Assembly: GCA_010093605.1 (NCBI GenBank)
Contig: MU004186.1
Coordinates: 203,765 to 267,764 of the forward strand
DNA from: Lophium mytilinum
Taxonomy: Eukaryota; Ascomycota; Dothideomycetes; Mytilinidiales; Mytilinidiaceae
DNA: 64,000 nt
Reading direction: 5' to 3'
Shown: one piece after another, positions 12,101 to 22,869 of the stretch
Numbering within the stretch: position 1 is the first letter of the stretch
Layout of the letters: every line of letters begins with the position of its first letter
Translations under genes and position numbers: made by a program
Notes under the pieces: generated by a model
Databases searched by the model: none
What the model saw: the letters and a program-made list of their open reading frames with translations, nothing else
What the model was told of the DNA's origin: nothing

Positions 12101-13835
12101 ACGTTGAACGAATGCCTTCAAGTTTTTAGGGGGGTCGAAGTCAATGACAAGGTGGCAGCTAGATATATCGATGCCCTCCTCTAGCACGCTCGTAGCGATG
12201 ATGAGATTTCTATCGCCCTCTCTGAAATCTTCTAGGACTTGTTGTTGGAGACGGGGCTCCGCAAGATCTGCCAAATTCATTTTCCTTTTCGAGCTTGTCG
12301 ATGTACCTACGAAAGTTCCAATCCGAAACACATCCCTGGTCCGGGGATGTTCGGAGAGTAGCTGACCGAGCACCGCAACCGTTGCTCTTTGCTCGGCGAA
12401 TATGATCCCTCTGAAATTGGTGCTGGATTGTGCGACTAGGGCGTCGATTAAAGCTTGCACTTTAGGTGTACAGTACCGTCCGATAGGAGAAGGGACAGGA
12501 GTAGACCCTGCTACAGCCTTTTTGAGTATTGCATGTAGATACTGCTTTTCAGTGTCGGAGTATGGGGTAAGCAGCGGATCTGAGCTTTCTATGAGCTTCT
12601 CGAACTTTAAAGTGCATTTCCGCAAGAACCAGTCAGCAGACCAAGGACCGAGCGCGTTGAGTATATCGGCTATTTTGGCCGCAGTGCTGTTCAGTTGTTT
12701 TTGACAGTACGTGTCAAGTCTCACTAACGTCTTTTCCAGCCTTCGCCTAGCTTGTGGGTCGCCAGCTTCCATCTGCTCTACTAGCTGACGTACACAAGGG
12801 TCTTGCATGATATCGAGGCTTCCGATAATTTTGCAAAGCCGTTGAAACGAATCTGGCTTGGCGAATTCCTTTGAGTCAAGGGCACAATAGGTGACGGTGG
12901 AAAGTTGCGGCTTGTGGACGAACCGAATCAACTCCGAGCGGTGAAGTTTGGGTGTCTTCGTAGTTGCGTCGAGATTCTTCTCAATGGTCCTGATGCTGTT
13001 TAGTATTTCCGGTGTTGTCGGCTAGTGTATTGAACGTACTCGAGACCATCAGCTTTGGCATTGATGACAGGGCTGGCGCTGAGCCCCAAGATTCTGGGTA
13101 TTGAATCAGAGACCGAAGAGAATTTGCAAGGTAAATAGAATTTCTGCATGATCTGATTTGCTGGATGATCCTTAGTACAGTGATGAGCTAGAAAATGTGA
13201 GTAAATTTGTTATGGGTCCCTAAATGTTCAGGAAGAATACCTTCATCGAATATCAAAAGGCTCAATCGGTTCAGCTTGACAAACCCATGGGAAAGAGCAT
13301 CAAGTAAAACCGCATGCGTTGAGATCACGATTCTGACGTTTTCGAGCACATCGTTCCATATGCTTTGATCTGTCCAACGATCAACGTCGTCTTCGCCGCT
13401 TAAGAATTGAATGCCAAAGCCTGGGAGATTGGAGCAAAATACGTCGTATTGCTGGTGGCATAACGCTTTTGTTGGAGCGAGGAACCATACAATCTAACAT
13501 AAGATGGGTTGCATTAGCAGAACAACCATACATGAGAGTCGGGAATGAGCTAGTACCTGGCTAGGGTCTGATGTTTCGAGTGCTGCTTCTGTTCGGGCGA
13601 GCGCTCTTATCGAATAAGCAAAGCCCTCGCATCATAAACGACCATATGACTGTTACATGTGTGTCTTGCCACTGCCAGTGTCCATGGCAACTATGATGTT
13701 CTCCTTGAGGCTGGCCTCGACCATCTCTGTCTGGTACGAGCGCAGACGAAAGGGCTCATTGGGTAGACCCGCCACGACGGAAGTTCCGTCTGAAGTATTC
13801 GTACGGGTTTCCATGACGGGATTTTTAGAAGACAT
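9153..13835 (-). CDS. Dicer-like protein 2 (RNA silencing), 1462 aa
   Basis: Six exons on the minus strand: 13835-13657, 13605-13557, 13493-13241, 13187-13040, 12995-11895 and 11811-9153 (4389 nt). The order is fungal Dicer. A DExD/H helicase has Walker A TGSGKT at about residues 53-58 and DEAHH at 159-163. A helicase C domain ends in QRRGRAR. It is followed by a Dicer-dimerisation fold, two RNase III domains each with YQRLEFLGD plus a later D..ES acidic pair, and a C-terminal dsRNA-binding region with an acidic tail. No PAZ domain is seen, as usual for fungal DCL2. It should cut double-stranded RNA into small RNAs for quelling and antiviral defence. All catalytic motifs look intact. An in-frame ATG at 13925 would add 30 residues. 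I prefer 13835 because it places the helicase near the N-terminus. Confidence 0.93.
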
Positions 13836-14356
13836 AGAAAACAAAGATGACAAGTGGGAGTTTACTATCCAGGCAACAAACCGCTCAGTGCAGATGTCGA
13901 TGAGATGAGCTCGACACAGAGACACGACTGTATCGCTCTGTCCATTAGGTCTAGAAGAACAAGCACATCGTTCCGGTGAGCGTCAGCTGATAGGGAACTT
14001 TCGATGGCGGGGATGCTCAAGGCTGGGCTAGAAGAGGATGACTTGTTGCACAGCATCGCAATGCAGACTTAGCGGCACTTGCCGAAGCTATGATTGGCTT
14101 GCAAAATGTATACACTACTTCGTCAAACAATTACCATTGGAAGCATTACAGTATGCTGGATTTGTAGTAATTGAATCTCGTCAGCGGATTTTACATCGGG
14201 CTCTGTCAATCACCACGCAAAAAGCTCACAAGGAGCTCAGTATATTTCAGGGCATCTCATCGCCGTAAAGTATACATCCAGCGCCGAAGTGCTCTATGGA
14301 ACGCATCGTGACTCCAAGGAAGTGAAACCCATATGCTATACCCAAGCCACCGAGCT
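13836..14356. other. Spacer between DCL2 and the proteasome gene
   Basis: This is the DCL2 5' region and the 3' end of the proteasome alpha2 gene, both on the minus strand. No further feature is seen. The DCL2 reading frame stays open up to 13925, so the true start codon could lie inside this stretch. Confidence 0.5.
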
Positions 14357-15363
14357 CTACAGATTCGTCAGATAGTCCTCGACTTCCTCCGGGCTCAGCT
14401 TCCTGAATCTGGGCCCTTGGGCGCCCTCAACACCTTCATATCCCAGAAGCTTGTCCTCCGGTGGGCCCACAATGCCAATCTCAACCGTCTCGCCGTTCAT
14501 CTCTCCTTCTATCGTCTCTTTCAGTGTAAGAAGGGCGATGTGAATCGCATCTTCCAACTCCAGGCCCTCGGTGTACCTCTTTTCCAAGAACGTCTTTGCA
14601 CTAGTAGCGCTCTTTCCGATAGCCGTTGCCTTCCAAGGGAAATAGCTTCCGCTAGGATCAACTTGATACAAACTAGGTCCACCCTTGAGAATGCCACCAG
14701 TCTTGCCCGTCGCCCGCTTCTTCTCTGCGTCCGTCTCTCCAGAATCCTGCACCTCCGACTCCGGCTCGATGCCATCATCCCATCCAGCGATCAGCAGACT
14801 GACGCCGTACGGCCGTACACCACCTTGCTGGGTGGCCTCTTGCATAACCCTAGCAACATCCTGCACTAGTATCCTCGTGGGCGGGTATTCGTTGTAGACG
14901 CGCTTGTAGCCGGTATGCGAGACTTTGCGGGCTTTGTCGACAAGAATGCGGTAGTCTGGACCCATGCCGGAGTAGACCATGCCAACGTTGGGTGTTATGA
15001 GGCTAATTTTCGAGGAGGATTGGGAGTCGATGAGTGGCGATGACGACTTCTTCTCGGTCGCAAGCACGATGCCATTGGTTGCTTGGGATCGTCAACAGCA
15101 TGCTCGAGCTATTAGAAGGGGTCCATACCTTTGATCCCCAAGGATGTCACTCCTTGGTTGACGGCGTTCAACGCATATTCTACAACACGACTGTTAGGCA
15201 AAGCTCAAGAAGTTAGACGAAGGCCACGAAACAGGAGCGCACCTATTTGTACCAGCTTTCCACTGTGAGGTCTGTCAGCAGGATGCGCAGCAGCAGAGCT
15301 TCGCGGGGGAGGTGTTTACCTGGGCGAGAAAGTGGTGAGCGAGAAAGAGTACCGATCGGCCAT
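14357..15363 (-). CDS. PRE8: 20S proteasome subunit alpha type-2, 279 aa
   Basis: Four exons: 15363-15320, 15262-15243, 15179-15129 and 15081-14357 (840 nt). The N-terminus [18 protein letters not shown] and the following [12 protein letters not shown] form the alpha-subunit signature of alpha2. The body matches the alpha-type fold, with the [15 protein letters not shown] strand. It forms the outer ring of the 20S core and is not catalytic. The protein is some 30-45 residues longer than the usual 234-250. Most of the excess is a charged insertion at about residues 144-171, in a surface loop after the GWDD strand. It is divergent from the RING-CH E3 gene, with a 479-nt shared upstream region. 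Confidence 0.95.
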
Positions 15364-15842
15364 AGTGGGTAGATCGTCGAAGAAGAAGACTCGGGGCTAT
15401 GTAGAAGTTATAGCAGATGCCAGGTACGCAGGCCTTGAGGTTGTGAGAGGAGTTGTGATGTGGACGAGAGGGATAGACGGCCTCCACAGAGCTCAGCTAG
15501 GCAAGCTCGCAGACGACGCGGTCGCTTGTGCCAAGACATTCACCGGGCCGATGCTCGTCCGAACAACCTGTCTTCTCGCGCGACATTTTACAGCAGCTTT
15601 ACCCACACTTCATGCGTCCACCTCTCCTTACCCTCCGCCATATGAGGCCCCCCCTGCCAGCACTTCCTGCCGCATGGCTTGAGCTTAGAGATTTCGCAGG
15701 AAGAGCACCTGAGACCACTAATCACGCTTGCAATATTGGTTCTGAAGGCCTCATCACTCTTGTCTCTTAACACACCCTTTGTCCGCCGTATTGAAGCCTG
15801 GGGCGTCCTGATCTTCTTTTTCCTAGCTATCAGTCTACCATC
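15364..15842. promoter_or_regulatory. Shared upstream region of PRE8 and the RING-CH gene
   Basis: These 479 bases separate two divergently transcribed genes that both belong to ubiquitin-proteasome biology, so they probably contain both promoters. I could not identify a specific element such as a clear Rpn4-type site. Confidence 0.4.
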
Positions 15843-16889
15843 ATGTCTGCGAATGAACCCCAAGCCATGCCGGGGTGGTATTGGCCAGACGATTTACCGA
15901 AAGCAGAGTACGAGCCGTCCTCTGGGACCCAGTCCAGCACTCCACAAAGCAACAGTCAGCCTCAAAACGAGCGGCCACGGCGGAGATTCTGGCCTCCAAG
16001 ACAGTGCCGTATCTGCCTTGAGACGGTACAGCCAACGTACCATACAGCGCCCGAACATCTACCCGGTATTTTCCAATCCGGGCCGTCCGTAACGTACGAG
16101 TCAGAAGAAGGTCGTCTCCTCCGACCCTGCAAATGTAAAGGCTCGTCCAAGTACGTTCATGAGGGATGTCTCCAGGCCTGGCGGCACTCTGATCCTTCCT
16201 ACGGACGCCGCAATTACTGGCAGTGCCCAACCTGCGGCTTTCGCTACCGCCTAGCACGGCTAGGGTGGGGTCGCAGCCTTGCTAGCAAAAGTGAGCACCT
16301 CTACCAACTCATTACTGACTCTATTTGCTGACCCTGCTGTCTTTCAAAAGCCGCCCAGATTTCTTTGACGGTTGGCATTCTTATTTTAGCTGTCTTCTTT
16401 CTAGGATTTGTTGCAGACCCGATCATCAATCTTTACCTTGACCCGTACAGTTACTTCTCACCCTTCTCCAGCAGCCAGCCTGAATACTACTATGAGCCTG
16501 AGGAGAAGTCGTCTTGGGTTGAACATTTCCTGAAAGGCTTCACGTCGATGGGCGTCCTTGGATTCCTGAAAGTCTTGTTGTCCAACCCCTTCTCGTACTT
16601 CCGTCTTGGAGGGGGCGGCACTCGAGGCAGGGCCACAGGACGAGACAGATATGAGCAAGTTAGTTGGATCGTTATCCTCGTTGGGGTTTCCACTTTCCTC
16701 TTTGTAAGCCACCTCCTGTCCCAATTCGCAGAGCTTCATCTAACGGGACCTTAGGCTGTGTACAAAGGCGTCCGAGCATGGAGCCGTAGGACCCTAGAAA
16801 AGGCTGGAGAGCAAGTCATGGATGTTCAGCCTGACGACGACGATGATGAGGATGACCAGGTCCCACCTGCTGAAACTGAAACGTTATGA
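15843..16889 (+). CDS. RING-CH (RINGv, MARCH-like) membrane E3 ubiquitin ligase, 311 aa
   Basis: Three exons: 15843-16290, 16351-16703 and 16755-16889 (936 nt). The N-terminal half has a C4HC3 RING-CH finger: CRIC, then CKCKG, HEGCLQAW and CPTC. Two hydrophobic segments follow, one beginning at LTVGILILAVFFLGF and one at WIVILVGVSTFLF, then an acidic tail. The architecture is that of MARCH-type ligases, which ubiquitinate membrane proteins. The insertion between the first two Cys pairs (about 40 residues) is longer than in canonical RINGv fingers. The substrate is unknown. Confidence 0.88.
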
Positions 16890-17621
16890 GTCCTTTCAAG
16901 GCTCTCAATACATTACTTTTTCTTCTTCCACAGGCCCACTAGCGTGAGACTTTTCCTTGGTCAGTTGACCACACGTGGCCCGAAGCTACACGTTCCGCAC
17001 TTCATTAAGTTGCCATGAAGATCCCAGTATCATGTCAAATGAGTCACCGTGCGAAGATCAACTCGCGCTACGGTTTCGGGAGCGTTGTCAGCGTCTTGTT
17101 GGCACGCTTGCCGGCCGTGGTTGCACTATCCATAGAGATCCTAAGCCTCAATACTGCAGCCTTTTCCAGGCCAGCCTGAACAGTAACGAGGGATGTGGTT
17201 TCAGACTGGCACATATTATGCGAACAGACTTCCTCGTTCTTCTTATGATTTCTTCATGTCAGAGTCGATTACAGCAAGTGACTCCAACAAATTCAAATGG
17301 GTCGTTTGATGGGCTAATCTCAATTACTGAAATCTCTTCAGATGACTGACTCCATGAACTCATGTGAATCGAACTCCATGTGACTGCCTCGATACTTAAA
17401 ACTGAAGCGTATCCTCTTAAACGTTGTCATTAGTAGCTGTAGCCATGCTTTCCCCGTCAAGCAGCGTGGCTGGTTAACCATATAGCAGTTTGATTGGATT
17501 GTTATTCATTAGGATTGACCTGGATTAACGAATAAGTGAATGCAAATGCTCTCAGTCTAAACGAGCAAGGTGCTAGCCATCTTGCTAATCGAATGCCTAG
17601 CCGGGAGAACACGTACGCGTA

Positions 17622-17849
17622 AAGCGCCTGGATGCGCGCGGTGGTCTGGCGCGGAATTGAGCCATAATGTCAGCCGCAAAAGTGGATAACGAAGAAAGTA
17701 ACGTCTCGCAGTGCTGTGCTTTTAGTAGATTCAGATTACTCTTGGTAATGATAAATCCAGAAAGTGCTTTTCTCTATGCTGATACCATCTAGAATATACC
17801 ACCTGTGGCTCGATTTCCGCGCTAGACCACGGGACGCATCCAGGCGCTG
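17622..17849. repeat. Imperfect inverted repeat, arms about 43 nt, spacer about 143 nt
   Basis: The left arm at 17622-17663 and the reverse complement of 17807-17849 share AGCGCCTGGATGCG, then TGGTCT, GCGCGGAA and GAGCC in register, with a few substitutions and a one-base indel. The arms are GC-rich in AT-rich surroundings, and the spacer is not self-complementary. This could be a decayed foldback element or MITE, or two inverted copies of a short sequence. No target-site duplication was recognised. Confidence 0.6.
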
Positions 17850-18130
17850 TATTGCCAGCCTTGCCTGCCTCATTAACCACCGCCCCAGGCCCCTCTAGCA
17901 CTCCGCAATGACGAGACGAGTTGAGCGGATTCTGATTTCTTTGATTGCATTTATAGTATATTAACACGTCTGCTAGGCTTTCGAATTACGCCCGATTTAG
18001 CTCTCTCACGTCGCCCCTCACTCTGGACCACTCCGTAGCTTCTTAGGTCGTTTTACCCTCATGCAACACCAATTAGAATAATTGGGTTGACCTCCACTTC
18101 AAGTCTAGATGAGCTAGAAGTGATATTAAT

Positions 18131-18167
18131 AAACCGGCCGTCAGTCCAATTAACGATTGGCGGGTTT
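18131..18167. promoter_or_regulatory. Imperfect dyad with inverted CCAAT boxes
   Basis: AAACCGGCCG at the left pairs imperfectly with CGGGTTT at the right, and the centre carries CCAATTAACGATTGG, a CCAAT and its inverse. It lies about 160 bases before the start of the secreted-protein gene. It may bind a CCAAT complex or another dimeric regulator. This is suggestive only. Confidence 0.3.
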
Positions 18168-18323
18168 ACTGACCACGCTGCGCTCCAGTATACATTCCCT
18201 TGAAAGACACCTATTCCACTTAATTTCCTATACCTACAACCTCTTCTGAACTTTCAACAACGTGTCTCTCGATATCCAAGGCTTGTATCTTAAGAACCAC
18301 GAGCCCCAGACTCCTCACGCACT

Positions 18324-19008
18324 ATGAAAGTTCTGTTTTATCTACTTCTTCCACTTGCAGCGCTCACCGGCGCTAGAGTCATCGATCCCGGATACGATCC
18401 CTTTCCGGGATGGGCAGTTGAATCCTCCGGATGTCATCATAGCGGTTCTGGTCGCCAAGCGGTAGACCAACTGGTCGGTCTAATTCTTCGTTCATGCGTC
18501 CAGTATTTCGCGAAAAACTGCGATAGTACCGAACCATCCGACACTTGCCATGATTGGACGAAGACAGGCTGCATCACCTTCAAAGATGACGGGATTCATT
18601 GGGAGCTATCCTACGAGTATATTGGGGAAGTGGAGGATAAGAATCACACACTTTCCAAGGCAAGCTGTATCGGAGGGTTTTCTCATGTGGTATTCAACTG
18701 CCCTGCGGGCGGGTGGACTGAAATTGAAGACCATAAGGGGCTGCACTGGAAGTTCACGTAGGCATTCCCCAATAATGCTACCTCAAGTCATTCTGCTTAC
18801 AATCTCACAGTGCCGATCCTAACGCGTCTGATTGTCCAGAACTCTCCGTCGAAGAGAAAGAGTAAGTTCTACAACGCGATATTCTATCCGTGACAGGAAA
18901 AGTATTCTATAAGTACAGCTACTAACGCTGGGCGGTAGTTTATCTGGATACGACTTGGACTTGGAGAAGCTGGACTTTGCTGAAAGGAATACTTCACTGT
19001 TTGATTGA
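18324..19008 (+). CDS. Small secreted cysteine-rich protein, 184 aa (effector-like)
   Basis: Three exons: 18324-18757, 18811-18861 and 18939-19008 (555 nt). The second intron has a clear CTAAC branch site before CGGTAG. The protein begins with a signal peptide (MKVLFYLLLPLAALTGA). The mature part has eight cysteines (in GCHH, SCVQ, NCDS, TCHD, GCIT, SCIG, NCPA and DCPE), so four disulphides are possible, and one N-linked glycosylation site (NHT). There is no family match that I recognise. Size, secretion and cysteine content fit fungal effectors or antimicrobial secreted proteins. The isolated position in a gene-poor stretch also fits, but the role is inferred. Confidence 0.75.
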
Positions 19009-19964
19009 TCTAGGAAGAGGGGGAAAGGGCCTATCTATATATCTGACCCGTGCCTATACTAGTCTCAATTCGCTTATGTTGGAACACTAGTCAGCCTAAG
19101 CTAACGACTTCCAACAGAATTCTAGTTGGGTTTGAATCGATTGTCAAAGTACTTCGTAGAGTGCTTTCAATGGAATCACGCTAATATCTGCATGGCGTTT
19201 GGCTAGGCCCAGAGGGGTAGATCATGCGCCGATCATAGTGGTGCCTGATAACACTAATTGGAGTGGCGAATTGCATTGTTAGATCAGACAATTCGATCTT
19301 GAAATCCCTTTAATTTGCATCACTCCCAGTACCAATGCAATTTGTTCAATTCGTTTTTAATGAAAATATTTGGAAGACTTCTTCTGTTTTAAACTTCATT
19401 AGTGGATTACTTTCATTAGTGCTTGTCAATGTGCTAAACTGTACCGTTGGCAATGTTTTCTTTCGATGGCGTTTCCAAACTACCGATGTGTTGCAACTAT
19501 CCTCTGTAATTTGTCACTATTCTACGTTCCATAAGCTTTCATGTCACTTGTGCAATCCGAGAAACAGTGAAGCGGTCGCTATCAAGAGAAATTCTATCCC
19601 ACATCATTCCCGAAACGGCCACATCAACCTCGACGTCCCCTTCTACCGCACAAAGGGGACTTCGCACCTTCTGGTGCTTCTGTGAACTCTCCAAAGGGCA
19701 TCACACCTCCGCAGACAGCGGCATCAGGCCAAAGAGATACACCCCTTTTTCACAAGACACTAATGCCATAGGCAGGATAAAAATAAATCGCCGCAGAGAT
19801 GCCCGCCGCCGTCAAACCAGAAGCCCACACCAAACTGAGCATCAAGGAACCCAATCTGCTTCGACCAATCTGCCCCGCAAACCACCAACCCTCCGATAGG
19901 CGGCAAACGAGCCTCCACACCACTACCGCTTCCGCTTCCTGGAAGCTCTCCCGAACTCCTACAC
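19009..19964. other. Intergenic region
   Basis: AT-rich spacer between the secreted-protein gene (plus) and the MYND gene (minus). The open frames here lack domains, and those overlapping 19750-20068 are shadows of the MYND gene. I see nothing else. Confidence 0.5.
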
Positions 19965-20598
19965 CTACTGCTCCATCTTGCCATCCAGCTTCAGCACGAC
20001 ACACTTCTCCTCCAGCTTCCTCACCTCATGGCCCTGCGCCTGTGCCCGCGCCGCACCCACACGCTTAACATGCTTGCAATCAAACTTATGCTCAGCCCAA
20101 TGCTCCCTCTGGCACTCAGGCGAGCAATACGAGATACGCTCACACGCCGCGCACTTCCGCAGCGTCGGCTTCTTGCAGATCGGACACGCGGGCCCTAGGG
20201 CTGCCGCCGCTGTCGCGTGGCTTGGTTTGTTGCCTACGACCGCCATTACCACGTCAGCAATCTACTCGCAACACCTACGTTTTCAGATGGTGGGGGAAAG
20301 GGGGAAGAAAGATAGTTGACGTACTCCGCGCCTCCTGGGTTCTGAAAAGCTTTTGCATTACCTTCCCGTGCTTGTAGTGCTCCTCCCAGAGTAAATGGCC
20401 TGGGTCCTGCATCGCGTGGAGCTGGTCGTGGAAGGACTGGAGTGCGTGGCCGGGTAGGCCAGCGATGATGCGTTGCATGTTCCATTGGTTTTGCATAAAG
20501 ATACGGTCGAACTCGGCGGGGTCGCCGAGATCGATGCGGGCGATGGCGGGGGTGGAGGTAGGGTGGGAGTAGTTGATGGTTTTTGGAAGGGGTGGCAT
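19965..20598 (-). CDS. MYND-type zinc-finger protein, 180 aa
   Basis: Two exons: 20598-20325 and 20233-19965 (543 nt), joined by a 91-nt intron. The N-terminal half is helical and unrecognised. The C-terminal half has a complete MYND finger: CPICKKP, then RKCAACER, SYCSPECQREHW and HKFDCKH. This is the usual C6HC pattern for a zinc-binding protein-interaction module. Small fungal MYND proteins of this shape are mostly uncharacterised, and no SET domain is present. An alternative intron choice would change about 20 residues at the junction, but both halves are solid. Confidence 0.75.
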
Positions 20599-20826
20599 GG
20601 TGGTTGTGGGAATGTTTTGGGAGATTCTAGTGGGAGATGGAGGGCTGAAGAGGACATAGGCGTTCGGCCATCACGCGCTCGAGATGTGAATTGGGGTTCT
20701 TTGCTTGCGAATAACATTCACAGTTAACTAACTAGTCTATAATTGAGATTTTCATTGAAACAAACATAGTAGCCCAGTCTAGTATTCATACCCAGCACAT
20801 CAGCGACTATCCTTACCCCTAGACGG

Positions 20827-21879
20827 TTACATATCTTTCAACTGATCAAGCGCATCTCCAATTTCTTGTTCTACGGTACTAGCAAGATGAGCAAATTCCG
20901 CTACCTTTTGTTAGCATACGTCAGATAAGAGTATAACGGCAAGGTACCATCTGGAGTTCCATCCAAAGCAATTGTATGCATCTCGCCGTATGGGTATAGC
21001 GTTGCCGGACTCGTCTTCGCAGTAGACTGGCGGGGAAGCTGCTGAGGGATTACTAGGCGGGGACAGACGGGCGATGAGTCTGAAGACTAGGAGGTTAGCA
21101 ACAACCAGACGGCTAGATGGCGGACAGTTACCAAGGGCGAAGTGTTGGGTATCGTGATAATACATCAACCTAAGCCTACCCGGGGGCTTCGGTAGAGCCG
21201 ATGAGCTGCTCGTGAGACAGTTGCCAACCGGTAAAGCATACCCAACTTCTGTGGGAATCAACACATACGCCTCTCCAGGGTCGCTAACTCCAATAGAGAT
21301 ATCTTTCGTGACGAGTGTGTCGTCTGGGCCGAGATCCGTGAACTCGGCCGTCGCGGTGTGGCAAGCTCTCGTAGTTGCGGCGTAGCAGGGCCGCTCAATC
21401 GCGGTGGACGTCTGCTGATAGAATTGACCCAGTTGCTCGGCTGTCCACGCGTTGGTGCATACCGCAACTTGGGCGTTTGCTAGGGATCCATTCACAGTAT
21501 TAGATTGTAAGGGAGCCGATTGGAGTTTGTACCCGTTGATTCTCAAGAACATGTATGCCGCTAGAAGTGCTGTGCGTTTATTTCCATCTTGGAACGCGTG
21601 ATTTTTCATGATTTTTTCGGAGAGTTTTGCGGCAAGCTGGAACATATTCTGTTGAGTGGTGTAGTAATTGATGTTTATGGGCGACTGCACTGCTGATTCC
21701 AACATAGACGGCTGTGTGGGCTGGGCATTCATGATTATGGATCTGTGAAGACGTATAACCTGAGCGGCGGTCAGGAAGCGGAACTTCGCGACGTCGAAGG
21801 TCATTGCCAACTCAGTTCGTTGTCGGATCGATGGCTGAGTAAAAGGGCGAATTTGCGGACCGTTCGATATGGTCTGCAC
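20827..21879 (-). CDS. Doc-type Fic-domain protein, 312 aa
   Basis: Proposed exons: 21879-21132, 21086-20948 and 20878-20827 (939 nt). The last intron (69 nt) is less certain than the first (45 nt). The domain starts with FLTAAQVIRLHRSII, as in bacterial death-on-curing proteins. Its core motif is H94-A-F96-Q-D98-G-N100-K101-R102, the Doc form of the Fic active site with Lys in place of the second Gly. Bacterial Doc phosphorylates elongation factor Tu; most other Fic proteins AMPylate targets. After residue 115 the protein continues with about 200 residues I do not recognise, so this is not a bare Doc. No antitoxin-like partner is adjacent. A bacterial origin is possible. The spliced structure argues that it is a settled fungal gene. 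Confidence 0.78.
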
Positions 21880-22869
21880 ACCTGTTACTAAAAAGTAGCT
21901 TTTTATGAGCGTGTGCTAACTACCAAGGCTTTAAAACGCGTAAATCCCGAGGCTGAGATGAGTAACTTCTCATTCATGGGATGGAGGCTGGTGCTGTCTT
22001 GTTCGTTGAGTCAAGGTTCCACATCGACTTTAGACAAGTCTTTACAGAAATGCCTCCCGCAGACAGCTTTTAAGCGCCTTGTGGATGCGGCGCGGAGTTT
22101 GAAACTGGAGCTCTTCTATTTTTAACAAATGATTCAAATTTCAATCATTCTGGAGGAGGTACCGCTGACGAGGGAACAACGAGTTTTTGAGTTATATAAG
22201 ATGCAGAAAAGGCGTTGCGGGTATTTTGAGATGGAATTGCCTACTTCGTATACGGTGGCTCATAACACTAGGCCTTGGAAGGGAAGCTTTTCCTTAGAAG
22301 ATTCAGAATAAATTAGCAGTTGCACTAGCAGTAGGCTTTCGAGAAAGGTTGATACGTGCTGTTGAATATGATAACTGGCAGATTTACTCAAGACTCAGGG
22401 GGCCCAGGAATGGGAGCGGAGACATTGGACCAGTCAAGGTTCGTTGAACAAAGATTGGCAGTCTCTATCTAAGGTTTCCCGAAGAGTTGCCAAGCGCGTC
22501 CGAATCCCCTTTTGCCAATTCATAAATTCAGAACATGATCGTTGATTTGTAGACTACCACTTATTGTTGAACGAAGCTTGGTAGTGGAGTTGTGAGAGAT
22601 TTCTAGCTCGCTACGGCGTACTAGAATACGCAAGGGGATGTTGTGGCGCGCTTCTAGTGTGCCGTACTAAAACTTCAGATGACCTCGTCGGACAGGCGCC
22701 AGCGAATTATCAAGGCGCCAAACGACGCGTCTGAAACCTTTGGCACGCGCCGGGAGTTCACCTGATCGAGTGCAATAGTATTCAAAGCCCTCGGTGTCGC
22801 CTACGAAATCTCCGCTGAACAAAGCCTCCCCAGCTCTACCAAACTCTCTCCACTGCAACTTCAACGGCC
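21880..22869. other. Divergent intergenic region
   Basis: About 1 kb between the Doc/Fic gene (minus) and NUC1 (plus), presumably including both promoters. The short open frames (for example 21913-22125) show no domain. No repeat or RNA was recognised. Confidence 0.5.

Larger units (their letters stand above)
16890..18323. other. Intergenic region with an inverted repeat
   Basis: About 1.4 kb without a supportable gene; the 124-codon frame at 16975-17349 has no protein-like features. It contains an inverted repeat (17622-17663 and 17807-17849) and a dyad with CCAAT/ATTGG ends upstream of the secreted-protein gene. The sequence is more AT-rich than the flanking genes. Confidence 0.5.

Noticed and set aside
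16975-17349. 124-codon open frame after the RING-CH gene
   Set aside because: No recognisable motif or signal peptide, and it begins in the probable 3' region of the preceding gene.
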